Source of the DNA: an uncultured bacterium
GTDB lineage: Bacteria; Bacillota; Clostridia; Oscillospirales; Acutalibacteraceae
DNA length: 17,943 nt
Direction: 5' to 3'
NCBI GenBank assembly: GCA_945949625.1
Contig: CAMFFI010000006.1
Span: 1 to 17,943, forward strand
Below, one piece after another: positions 7,021-14,302 of this stretch. The number at the start of each line of letters is the position of its first letter. Positions within the stretch are counted from its first letter, which is position 1. The notes beneath the pieces were generated by a model. That model searched no databases and was not told the DNA's origin. It saw nothing but the letters and a program-made list of their open reading frames with translations. The translations under genes and the position numbers were made by a program.

Positions 7021-10000
7021 TTACGCCCTGTATCGTCTGCTTGGGCGTTTATGCTTTTTGCAGTAAATCAATCCGCAGATACCAAAAGCACAAACTGTGC
7101 CGCCAATAATAAACAACATATATGTTCCCGGACCGTCAGTGTTCGGAACAGTAATTTTGTCATTCTGAACGGTATAACTGATTGTGTAGGTCTTTCCCGA
7201 GGTTTCCTGCACAACTCCGTTTACCACATCGCCTGCGTTATAATTCATAGGCAAAGTAAACTCAATTGGCTCTGCAAGCAACATATATCCCGATTTATTT
7301 TTTGTTTCTGCAAGATAATATTTCTGATATTTTACTTCAGTTTCCGTAGAACCGTTTGCAAAAATCGGAATATTATCAAAGGACGCTTTACCGTCTGAGC
7401 CGGTTACGGCAACAACATCATTATTATCGCTGTCCTTTAATGGATCGCTCAGCGTTCCTGTTGATTTATCATAGCTGCGATAAATCTTGAATTCTACGCC
7501 ACCGAGACCGCTGCCGTTTTTATCTTCCTTGGTAATATTAACATTACCTGTTTTTGTTTGGTTTGCAAAAGCAGGAGCACTACTCAGCTTATTAGCAGAT
7601 GTAAAGAACTGAGCGTATTCGCTGTCGCTTGCAACCGTTGCAGTCGGCTTGTAATATTCAGGTGTACCGATTATGAGCTCACCGCTTGCGTCGGATGTTA
7701 CAGTAACCTGAACAAGATAAACGCTTGTATCGGTTGTATAATCAGTATCAGCTATACTGTTTTCAACAAGCTTATAGCGATATACACCTGTTTTTGTGTA
7801 TTTAAGCATTTCGCCGTTGTTTTGGAAAGTAATATTACCGCCGTTAACGGAGTTAGCTGTTATGCTTCTCTGAGAAGATGTATCAACAATTGATGAATCA
7901 CCTGCAACACCGGGAAGACCGCTTAATGTAAAGCTGAATTTACTTCCTGTATAATCATTGCCGTCAAGAGTCTTTTTCGCATTTACAACAGCAGTACCTG
8001 TTGACTGCTCATTGGTAAATACATATGAAGATGCTGCCGAATTGATTGTACCGTTTACAGTACCTGTAAAGGCATGAGAAGAACCGTTATAGGTATATGC
8101 TGAAGGTACATAACCGCTTGTAGGTGTTTCGGTAATCTGATATGTTGCACCCTGTGGAATTCCCTTGATTGTTACAGTATCATTAGCACCAATAGTAAAC
8201 TTACCGTCAGTTGCAGTTTGTTCGGTAGTATCGCTGTTGAGGGTATAGGCTAAATCATAGGGCTTATAATCAGTTCCGCCGTTTAAATCAACCTTTACTT
8301 CAAAAGCGAACTTATCGCTTGTGATGTAACTGTTTCCATCAGCATTCAGAACAAGCTTTTTGAATGACAAGTCACCGTATTTGGGAGTATTGGTGTAATT
8401 AACTTCAATAGAAGTTTCTTTGGTTTTCAATCCTTCTTTGTTTGCAAAGGTAAATTGATTGGTTTTTAACCCGGTGCCTGAACCAAGCTTGTTGTTATTA
8501 TCCAAAAGGTCAATAACTTCCCAGGCGGTATCGTAATTATAAACATCACCCGAGGCTTTTGATTCGGTTACAGTCATTTTACTTCCGGTTTCAAATTCAT
8601 CAATGTAATCCTTTGTTCCGCCGTTTTTCAGCGTAAATGACGCAGCGTCAGTACCGTCATCATTAGGAACAAAAGTAAATTCCTTGTTGTTTAAAATATC
8701 CGTTACAGCCGAACTTAATCCGCTGTTTACGCTTCCCACGTTAACTGTTTTATTAACCTGAAGTTCATTTGACTTAATAACAGGCGTCATTGAGAAAGCA
8801 ACCTTAAAGTTTGATTCAATAAGACCTCTTTCCATATAGAATACTGTCATATCGTATGTCTTATTGGGATCAAGATTCTTATATGTTCCGTTGCCGTTTG
8901 ACTCAAATCCGAAATTCTTTACTACCGTACCCGTTTGACCGTCATAATAGTTTGCATTTACATTATCTGCAGTAGCCTGCATTGTTGCAAAATTAATACT
9001 GCCCGAAGCCTGCTTGTGGCTTCCGCCCAAGTCAAGCACAAGCTGTGATGTATTTGTGTCAGGGTCAGTAATATAAACCCAAAGGTCATCGTCACCGCTG
9101 TAATCAAACTTTACATCCTGACTGCCTGTGGAGCCTGAGCCGCCCCATGATGTGCCATTATAATGACCGGAACCGTCTTTTGAGCCGTCAAGATAATAGC
9201 CTTCAACGCCTAAATTAAGGTTGGCTGTCTGAGTGCCTGCATTGTTGTTAAAAATAACGTATTTTGCTCCGGTTGGTATAGAAATTTTGTAATTGTCCTG
9301 ACCGTAAGCATTGGTTTCGTATTTTGTCATTGCGGTGCCCGGCCATGCAGCACCGACATCACTGCTGTCATCGAAGAAGTAAGCATAAACACTGCCCCAA
9401 TTAAGACTGTTGGTAAATTTAATTATTGAGCTGTCATAACTGCTGCCGCCGCCGCCAATCTTTCCGTTTTCAGGAACACGGAAGTCCATATCTAGCCTAA
9501 TACCAAAGCCGTAGTCAAGATTTGAATTTCCCTGACGTCCGCTGTCATAAGATGCATTGTTGAAAGGGAATATACCTTTGCCGGATGTGCCGTCATGCAT
9601 AAAGTATTTAACACCGTCTTCTACGGCATAACTGCTGCCGCTTCCATACCTGACAGCTGTGGGTTGACCGTTATTCCATGCGAAATAAACATTGTCGTTT
9701 CCGTTTGTAGAATCAAAGCTGTAAGTAGTTACCTCATTGTCGCCGGTTCCGGTGACTGTCTTTTTAAACGGAAAAAAGGAATTAACTACTTTACCTATAC
9801 TTCTGCCGCTTGAGCGCTTAGTAGTGGTAAGCCAATCCGCATCAAAATAAGGCATAAGGTCTCCGCTGCCGGTTTTGATATTGCCATGACTGTCAAGGCT
9901 CTGAGCTGCAAGGCCTTGAACCGATTGATTATAATTGTCTAGTGCATTAGAATTATTCGGTGTGTAATGGAAATTACCAAGACTGCTGGTAGCAGTGCTG

Positions 10001-10464
10001 TAAGGACCGCCGTGGTTGCCTTCATTATAAGCATCTGATGTATTACAAAAGTTGCCGAAATACAAGGGATAACTGGAAGTGCTTCCTATTTTTTTGTTTA
10101 TTTCTTCATTAAAATTGTAAAACGGATACCAGTTATCTCTTGAACCGCTTTTTCCTGTTCCAGCCTGAATGGGATTAAGCCAACCATTGTTGATTTCTTC
10201 GTCAGATAAATAATCATAATAGGTTGCCTTAACGCCTGCAATGTTACTTGGAAACTCATTGACAGCATTATAGACGTTTTCATTATCAGCTGTACTTACA
10301 GCAGAATCATCAACTGCTTTTGATACAGATGAGTCGGTTTCAGCCGCGCTTACCATGTTTACCGAAAACAAAGAAACTACACTTGTACTAAGCACTGTAA
10401 GCATCAGCATTACAGGCAAGATTCGGTTAGTCAGCACACAAGACTTTTTAAATAAATGCCACAC
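7021..10464 (-). CDS. Large sortase-anchored adhesin, fibro-slime head with CBM26-like starch-binding insert (pilus tip candidate)
   Basis: Surface protein of 1147 residues, probably the pilus tip or an ancillary adhesin. A long signal peptide ends near residue 41 (MVSAA). About 73-500 resembles a fibro-slime/PA14-like domain, with SGDDDLWVYI (456-465) and LVLDLGGSH (475-483). Inserted before that motif, about 347-420, is a module resembling CBM26: FTNSLNWGSVYAYFFDD then AAWPGTAMTKYE and later YVIFNNNAGTQTANL; Tyr360, Tyr362 and Trp374 match the spacing of the starch-contacting aromatics I recall for CBM26. A stalk follows: two domains (about 565-695 and 697-818), a streptococcal-pilin-type isopeptide domain (about 823-970) and a Cna-B domain (about 972-1105). 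The sorting signal is VPNTD (1106-1110), then a helix and a basic tail. GTG 10464 is chosen because AGGAGG lies 7 bases upstream; ATG 10524 is in frame but has no such site. Confidence 0.88.
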   Translation of the reverse strand: MWHLFKKSCVLTNRILPVMLMLTVLSTSVVSLFSVNMVSAAETDSSVSKAVDDSAVSTADNENVYNAVNEFPSNIAGVKATYYDYLSDEEINNGWLNPIQAGTGKSGSRDNWYPFYNFNEEINKKIGSTSSYPLYFGNFCNTSDAYNEGNHGGPYSTATSSLGNFHYTPNNSNALDNYNQSVQGLAAQSLDSHGNIKTGSGDLMPYFDADWLTTTKRSSGRSIGKVVNSFFPFKKTVTGTGDNEVTTYSFDSTNGNDNVYFAWNNGQPTAVRYGSGSSYAVEDGVKYFMHDGTSGKGIFPFNNASYDSGRQGNSNLDYGFGIRLDMDFRVPENGKIGGGGSSYDSSIIKFTNSLNWGSVYAYFFDDSSDVGAAWPGTAMTKYETNAYGQDNYKISIPTGAKYVIFNNNAGTQTANLNLGVEGYYLDGSKDGSGHYNGTSWGGSGSTGSQDVKFDYSGDDDLWVYITDPDTNTSQLVLDLGGSHKQASGSINFATMQATADNVNANYYDGQTGTVVKNFGFESNGNGTYKNLDPNKTYDMTVFYMERGLIESNFKVAFSMTPVIKSNELQVNKTVNVGSVNSGLSSAVTDILNNKEFTFVPNDDGTDAASFTLKNGGTKDYIDEFETGSKMTVTESKASGDVYNYDTAWEVIDLLDNNNKLGSGTGLKTNQFTFANKEGLKTKETSIEVNYTNTPKYGDLSFKKLVLNADGNSYITSDKFAFEVKVDLNGGTDYKPYDLAYTLNSDTTEQTATDGKFTIGANDTVTIKGIPQGATYQITETPTSGYVPSAYTYNGSSHAFTGTVNGTINSAASSYVFTNEQSTGTAVVNAKKTLDGNDYTGSKFSFTLSGLPGVAGDSSIVDTSSQRSITANSVNGGNITFQNNGEMLKYTKTGVYRYKLVENSIADTDYTTDTSVYLVQVTVTSDASGELIIGTPEYYKPTATVASDSEYAQFFTSANKLSSAPAFANQTKTGNVNITKEDKNGSGLGGVEFKIYRSYDKSTGTLSDPLKDSDNNDVVAVTGSDGKASFDNIPIFANGSTETEVKYQKYYLAETKNKSGYMLLAEPIEFTLPMNYNAGDVVNGVVQETSGKTYTISYTVQNDKITVPNTDGPGTYMLFIIGGTVCAFGICGLIYCKKHKRPSRRYRA

Positions 10465-10477
10465 TTTTTTTCCTCCT
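10462..10477 (-). promoter_or_regulatory. Ribosome binding site that fixes the GTG start of the adhesin
   Basis: On the minus strand AGGAGG is followed by seven A and then GTG. The signal peptide that results starts with the basic, then hydrophobic pattern expected for secretion. An upstream in-frame ATG (10524) would add 20 polar residues and lacks a Shine-Dalgarno sequence. Confidence 0.8.
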
Positions 10478-10695
10478 TTGTTCAAATTTACAGCTAAGCT
10501 GCATTGATTATAATTTTCAGCCATACACTACCAAAACCAAAATAGCTGTACCATAAGATACTTTATGACCAAAAATCATTTATTAAATAATACACCTTTT
10601 TTTAAGTAATTTGTTTCCGTAAAAGAAATATAATTTATTTGAAAATTTGTGTGTTATCAGATTAAATATTTGGATACACAACGCATATTTTAAAC

Positions 10696-10721
10696 ATGGC
10701 AAAATATGGCAAAAAAATGGC
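10696..10721 (-). repeat. Three phased direct repeats upstream of the pilus operon
   Basis: On the minus strand GCCAT occurs three times (plus-strand ATGGC at 10696-10700, 10706-10710 and 10717-10721), spaced 10 and 11 bases, one DNA helical turn each. The second and third in minus-strand order are preceded by TTTT. This lies about 230 bases before the adhesin start codon. Such phasing is typical of cooperative regulator sites on one face of DNA; the regulator is unknown. Confidence 0.45.
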
Positions 10722-10768
10722 TTTATGCCTAATTTTTTATAAAACACACCTGTTTATCCTTAGATTTT

Positions 10769-10791
10769 ATTTTGTTAATTTATAACAAAAT
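10769..10791. repeat. Inverted repeat, operator-like
   Basis: ATTTTGTTA (10769-10777) and TAACAAAAT (10783-10791) are perfect complements around ATTTA. It lies upstream of the phased repeats and could be a regulator site or a weak RNA hairpin. Confidence 0.3.
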
Positions 10792-10887
10792 TAAAAAATG
10801 TTATAGTAAAAAGTTCTATATGTAATTTATTAAAAATTTAAGTCTAATGACTGATTTTTTCACGCTTATATCTTACGCACAAAACAA

Positions 10888-10917
10888 TAAAGCATCTGCT
10901 AAAAAGCAGATGCTTTA
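10888..10917 (-). terminator. Perfect 13-base-pair hairpin, possible leader attenuator
   Basis: TAAAGCATCTGCT (10888-10900) and AGCAGATGCTTTA (10905-10917) pair perfectly around a four-base loop. Read on the minus strand the stem is followed by TTGTTTTGTG, moderately T-rich, so it could terminate or attenuate transcription heading for the adhesin gene. Read on the plus strand it stands just before the micro-ORFs without a T run. Confidence 0.5.
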
Positions 10918-10952
10918 ATGCACCAAAAAAATAAAAAGAGAAAGGAGATTGT

Positions 10953-10979
10953 ATGGCAAAACAACAATCTTTAAAATGA
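10953..10979 (+). CDS. Possible 8-residue micro-ORF MAKQQSLK
   Basis: ATG at 10953 is preceded by AAAGGAG with 5 bases spacing and encodes eight residues before TGA. It is opposite in direction to the neighbouring genes. Such short frames occur by chance; the well-placed ribosome binding site is the only support. Confidence 0.15.
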   Translation: MAKQQSLK

Positions 10980-10991
10980 AAGGAAACAAAA

Positions 10992-11018
10992 ATGAATTAT
11001 AATAGGAGAACAAAATAA
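10992..11018 (+). CDS. Possible 8-residue micro-ORF MNYNRRTK
   Basis: A second ATG, 12 bases after the first micro-ORF stop, is preceded by AAAGGA with 7 bases spacing and encodes eight residues before TAA. The tandem arrangement of two purine-rich ribosome binding sites with tiny frames of equal length is unusual, but coding capacity is not established. Confidence 0.13.
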   Translation: MNYNRRTK

Positions 11019-11050
11019 ATCATTTATTTGTTGTATATATGTTAACATAT

Positions 11051-11079
11051 ATTATACATAATTTCAAGTACTTTTTAAA
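11051..11079 (-). promoter_or_regulatory. Candidate promoter for the pilus operon
   Basis: On the minus strand TTTAAA (11079-11074) and TATAAT (11056-11051) are 17 bases apart, with a perfect -10 box. The -10 overlaps the edge of an 18-base palindrome (11035-11052), which could be an operator. If used, the leader would be about 580 bases and include the 10888-10917 hairpin. The sequence is AT-rich, so chance matches are likely. Confidence 0.3.
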
Positions 11080-11148
11080 AATTTTTTTATAATTTCACAA
11101 AAGAAAAAGTACATATATTCTATATTAGAAATTTTACACTATTTATAT

Positions 11149-11185
11149 TCTTAAAAAAGAAAAATAACCCCAAATTTGGGGTTAT
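11149..11185 (-). terminator. Strong terminator of the fatty acid synthesis operon
   Basis: ATAACCCC (11164-11171), AAATTT and GGGGTTAT (11178-11185) form a 22-base perfect palindrome. On the minus strand it is followed by TTTTCTTTTTT. It lies 48 bases after the accA stop and closes the operon. Confidence 0.88.
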
Positions 11186-11233
11186 CAGTAAACATATTGC
11201 ACAAAATCAAAGCAAAAATTTTGTGAGCATAAA

Positions 11234-12034
11234 TCATTCAATATTTTCTTTTTCAGAGCAATCGCCCATTCTTCTGTAACGGTTATATCTTGCGTTAAGA
11301 AGCTCATCTGTGGGCATAGCCATATTTTTCTCAAAGGTTCTGCTAATCAGAAGCTTTAAGCTTTCAAACATATTCTGGTTATCAGCCTTAGGCTCTCTAA
11401 CAATACGCTCGATTACTCCTAAATCAAACAAATCCTTCGCCGTCATTTTAAGACATTCCGCAGCCTCCGGTGCCTTTGTACTGTCTTTCCATAAAATACT
11501 TGCACAGCCCTCGGGCGATATTACCGAATACACAGAATTTTCAAGCATCCATACTTCATCGGCAACAGCCAACGCCAAAGCTCCGCCGCTTCCGCCTTCG
11601 CCGATAAGAATTGAAAGAATAGGCGTTTTAAGAGTCATCATTTCCATAAGATTTTCTGCAATTGCCTGACCTTGTCCTCGCTCCTCTGCTCCTATACCGC
11701 AGAAAGCGCCGCTTGTATCAACAAGGCAAAGTACGGGACGATGAAATTTTTCAGCCTGTTTCATTAAACGCAGAGCTTTTCTGTAACCCTCAGGGTGTGC
11801 AGAACCAAAGTTGCGTTCCATTCTTTCTTTTGTATTTCTTCCTTTTTCAAGTCCGATTACAGTTATTGGCATATCATAAAGCATCGCAATTCCGCCGACT
11901 ACTGCTTTATCATCGGAAAAGCGTCTGTCGCCGTGACATTCAAAAAAGCTGTCCTGAAAAAGGTGGGAAATATAGTCAACTGCCATAAGTTTGTGTGCAT
12001 CTCTTGCCGCAAGAACTTTATCATAAGCAGACAT
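11234..12034 (-). CDS. accA: Acetyl-CoA carboxylase carboxyltransferase subunit alpha
   Basis: With AccD it transfers carboxylate from biotin on AccB to acetyl-CoA, giving malonyl-CoA in the cytoplasm. The crotonase-like fold is shown by HGDR (34-37), DTSGAFCGIGAEERGQ (106-121), the oxyanion-hole loop GEGGSGGAL (145-153) and YSVISPEGCASILWKD (169-184). At 266 residues it is shorter than the roughly 320-residue E. coli protein, mainly at the N terminus, which is common in this group of bacteria. The ATG has GGAGG upstream and overlaps the accD stop codon by one base (TAATG), indicating translational coupling and equal amounts of the two subunits. It is the last gene of the operon, with a strong terminator 48 bases downstream. 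Confidence 0.97.
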   Translation of the reverse strand: MSAYDKVLAARDAHKLMAVDYISHLFQDSFFECHGDRRFSDDKAVVGGIAMLYDMPITVIGLEKGRNTKERMERNFGSAHPEGYRKALRLMKQAEKFHRPVLCLVDTSGAFCGIGAEERGQGQAIAENLMEMMTLKTPILSILIGEGGSGGALALAVADEVWMLENSVYSVISPEGCASILWKDSTKAPEAAECLKMTAKDLFDLGVIERIVREPKADNQNMFESLKLLISRTFEKNMAMPTDELLNARYNRYRRMGDCSEKENIE

Positions 12035-12906
12035 TATTCTCCCTCCTTTTCTGTGTAACCGTGCATAAGCAAAAGCTTAACCAATGTTTTCTTTAAATCT
12101 TCTCTCTTGACTACTGCGTCAATAAATCCCTTTTCCAAAACAAACTCAGCCGTCTGGAAGTCCTTAGGAAGCTTCTGACGAATAGTTTGCTCAATAACTC
12201 TCGGGCCGGCAAAGCCGATAAGAGCGTTTGGCTCGGAAATTATAATATCTCCCTCCATTGCAAAAGAGGCTGTAACTCCGCCTGTTGTAGGGTCAGTAAG
12301 AACAGTTATGTAAAGCAATCCGGCGTCACTGTGACGTTTTACTGCTCCTGATGTTTTCGCCATTTGCATAAGGGACAATATTCCCTCCTGCATTCTTGCT
12401 CCGCCTGAAACAGTACAAACCACAATCGGCAGACTGTTTTTGGTGGCATATTCAAAAGCTCTTGTTATTTTTTCTCCCGTAACGGTTCCCATACTGCCCA
12501 TTATAAACATAGGATTCATAACGCACATCACAACGTCAATACCGTTCATTAACGCACGTCCCGTTACAACGGATTCCTTTTCCCCTGTTTTTGCCTTTGC
12601 GGTTTCAAGCTTTTTATCATAGTTTGGAAAGTCAAGAATATTTGTACTTTCAAGGTCTTTGTCAAATTCCTGAAAAGAGCCTTCGTCCGTAAGCAAAGCA
12701 ATTCTTTCTCTTGCGCTCATTTTAAAATGATGTCCGCATTTTGTGCAGATATGCAGGTTTTCCTCCATATCGGTTGCAAGCAGCATTGTATTGCAGCCGG
12801 GACATTTTATCCACATTGCATCAGGCACAAAAGGTCTGTTTTGCTCTGAACCTTCCACAGAAGCTTCCAATTCGTTTTTAGGCTTTATAAAAGTAAAAAA
12901 ATCCAA
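12034..12906 (-). CDS. accD: Acetyl-CoA carboxylase carboxyltransferase subunit beta
   Basis: Partner of AccA, 290 residues. The N-terminal zinc ribbon has Cys35, Cys38, Cys54 and Cys57 (CPGC and CTKC). The carboxyltransferase core shows GRALMNGIDVV, FMIGSMG-type FIMGSMG, SGGARMQEG and LTDPTTGGVTASFAM, all typical. The start codon is TTG at 12906, because no upstream in-frame ATG exists and the next ATG would remove the zinc ribbon. The Shine-Dalgarno is only GAGG, about 10 bases away, so initiation may be weak. Nineteen bases separate it from the accC stop, and its own stop overlaps the accA start. Confidence 0.97.
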   Translation of the reverse strand: MDFFTFIKPKNELEASVEGSEQNRPFVPDAMWIKCPGCNTMLLATDMEENLHICTKCGHHFKMSARERIALLTDEGSFQEFDKDLESTNILDFPNYDKKLETAKAKTGEKESVVTGRALMNGIDVVMCVMNPMFIMGSMGTVTGEKITRAFEYATKNSLPIVVCTVSGGARMQEGILSLMQMAKTSGAVKRHSDAGLLYITVLTDPTTGGVTASFAMEGDIIISEPNALIGFAGPRVIEQTIRQKLPKDFQTAEFVLEKGFIDAVVKREDLKKTLVKLLLMHGYTEKEGE

Positions 12907-12925
12907 TATAAGTCGCCTCTATTCT

Positions 12926-14281
12926 TTAATCATTTTGTTTACGTTCTTCCTCAAACTTAGCCATAAAATCAGTAGTGTATGTACCGTCAATAAATTCGGG
13001 AGATGAAAGTATCTCTATCATCAAATCACGGTTATGCTTTATTCCGCTGATGCTAAGCTCCGATAATGCCATTTTCATTTTTCTGATTGCAAGCTCTCTT
13101 GTTCTTCCCTGAACAATCAGCTTTCCTATCATAGAATCATAAAAGGGCGGTACGGAATAATCCTGATAAATTGCAGTATCAAAGCGTACAAAAGAACCGC
13201 CCGGAATATGCAGTCCTGTAATCTTTCCGCAGCTCGGACGGAAATCATGCTCCGGATCCTCAGCGTTAATGCGACATTCGATAGTATGTCCGTGCATAAA
13301 TATACTGTCCTGAGTTCTTGAAAGCTTGCAGCCTGCGGCAATTCTTATCTGCCACTGAACAATCTCAAGTCCTGTTACCATTTCCGTAACACCGTGTTCA
13401 ACCTGTAAACGGGTGTTCATTTCCATAAAATAGAAATTTTTATCCTTATCAAGCAAAAATTCAACCGTACCTACGCTGTTGTAATTAACAGCTCTTGCGG
13501 CTTTTATTGCGACCTCGGACATTGCTTTTCTGATATTATCGTCAATTACACTTGAGGGACTTTCCTCAATAAGCTTTTGATTTTTTCTTTGAACTGAACA
13601 TTCACGCTCGCCAAGACACACAACATTTCCGTGTTTATCGCACAAAATCTGCATTTCTATATGCTTTACTGGAAATAAGAATTTTTCTATATATAAAGCT
13701 CCGTCGCCGAAAGCGCTTTCCGCCTCTGCGTGAGCCTGATTATAAGCATTTTCAAATTCCTCAATGGAATCTACCCTGCGTATGCCTCTTCCGCCGCCGC
13801 CTGAACGAGCCTTAATAAGCAGAGGAAAACCGATTTTCTCTGCTTCCTGCTTAGCCTGCTCAAGACTTTCAAGCACGTCTGTTCCCGGTGTTACCGGTAC
13901 GCCTGCATTACGCATTGTTTTTCGAGCCATATCCTTATCTCCCAAAAGGGAAATCATCTTTGAAGTCGGACCGATAAATTCAATATTGCACTGTTCGCAA
14001 AGAGAAACGAACTTTGCATTTTCCGAAAGCAGTCCGTAACCGGGATGAATAGCCTGAGCGCCGCTCTCTATGGCAACCGTTAAAATTGCAGGAACATTAA
14101 GGTAGCTGTCCGAAACCTTTGAAGGACCTATGCAGTAGCTTTCATCTGCAAGCTGAACGTGCATTGAATCTCTGTCTGCCTCGGAATAAACGGCAACGGT
14201 TGAAATGCCCATTTCACGACACGCACGGATTATTCTTACTGCTATTTCACCACGATTTGCAATTAATATTTTTGAAAACAA
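12926..14281 (-). CDS. accC: Biotin carboxylase subunit of acetyl-CoA carboxylase
   Basis: ATP-dependent carboxylation of biotin on AccB. At 451 residues it has the usual length. The ATP-grasp fold is evident: MFSKILIANRGEIAVRI start, HPGYGLLSEN (79-88), Lys158 with the glycine loop GGGGRG (161-166), and EMNTRLQVEH (287-296) with Glu287, Asn289 and Arg291 in the active site. One oddity is Gly297 after QVEH, where proline is normal. The start is TTG at 14281: the typical N terminus begins exactly there and a TGA lies three codons upstream in frame. The Shine-Dalgarno is weak (GGATGTG). It follows fabZ by about 20 bases. Confidence 0.97.
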   Translation of the reverse strand: MFSKILIANRGEIAVRIIRACREMGISTVAVYSEADRDSMHVQLADESYCIGPSKVSDSYLNVPAILTVAIESGAQAIHPGYGLLSENAKFVSLCEQCNIEFIGPTSKMISLLGDKDMARKTMRNAGVPVTPGTDVLESLEQAKQEAEKIGFPLLIKARSGGGGRGIRRVDSIEEFENAYNQAHAEAESAFGDGALYIEKFLFPVKHIEMQILCDKHGNVVCLGERECSVQRKNQKLIEESPSSVIDDNIRKAMSEVAIKAARAVNYNSVGTVEFLLDKDKNFYFMEMNTRLQVEHGVTEMVTGLEIVQWQIRIAAGCKLSRTQDSIFMHGHTIECRINAEDPEHDFRPSCGKITGLHIPGGSFVRFDTAIYQDYSVPPFYDSMIGKLIVQGRTRELAIRKMKMALSELSISGIKHNRDLMIEILSSPEFIDGTYTTDFMAKFEEERKQND

Positions 14282-14302
14282 TTTATGTCACATCCAAAAT
14301 TA

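Larger units (their letters stand above)
10465..11233. other. 770-base AT-rich intergenic region upstream of the pilus operon
   Basis: This stretch separates the accA stop from the adhesin start; both flanking genes read on the minus strand. It carries the fatty-acid operon terminator, a candidate minus-strand promoter, an 18-base palindrome (11035-11052, centre GTTAAC), an inverted repeat GTACTTTTT/AAAAAGTAC (11068-11076 and 11104-11112), a 13-base-pair hairpin, two possible micro-ORFs on the plus strand, and phased direct repeats. I looked for a cyclic-di-GMP riboswitch, which sometimes precedes clostridial surface genes, and did not recognise one. Base composition is much more AT-rich than the genes. 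Confidence 0.7.

Noticed and set aside
9595..9813. Plus-strand frames within the adhesin and within the fab/acc genes
   Set aside because: They are opposite-strand shadows of well-supported genes, with no ribosome binding sites or recognisable motifs.
5542..10464. Recent horizontal transfer of the pilus operon
   Set aside because: No transposase, integrase, tRNA target or flanking direct repeats are visible, and codon usage by eye is similar to the neighbours. Comparative genomics could still show it.
10465..10524. ATG 10524 as the start of the adhesin
   Set aside because: No Shine-Dalgarno precedes it and the extra 20 residues are polar, whereas GTG 10464 has AGGAGG at ideal spacing and gives a normal signal peptide.
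10525..10900. Cyclic-di-GMP riboswitch upstream of the pilus genes
   Set aside because: I read the minus strand for the conserved core and tetraloop-receptor elements and did not find them; the hairpins present do not fit that architecture.
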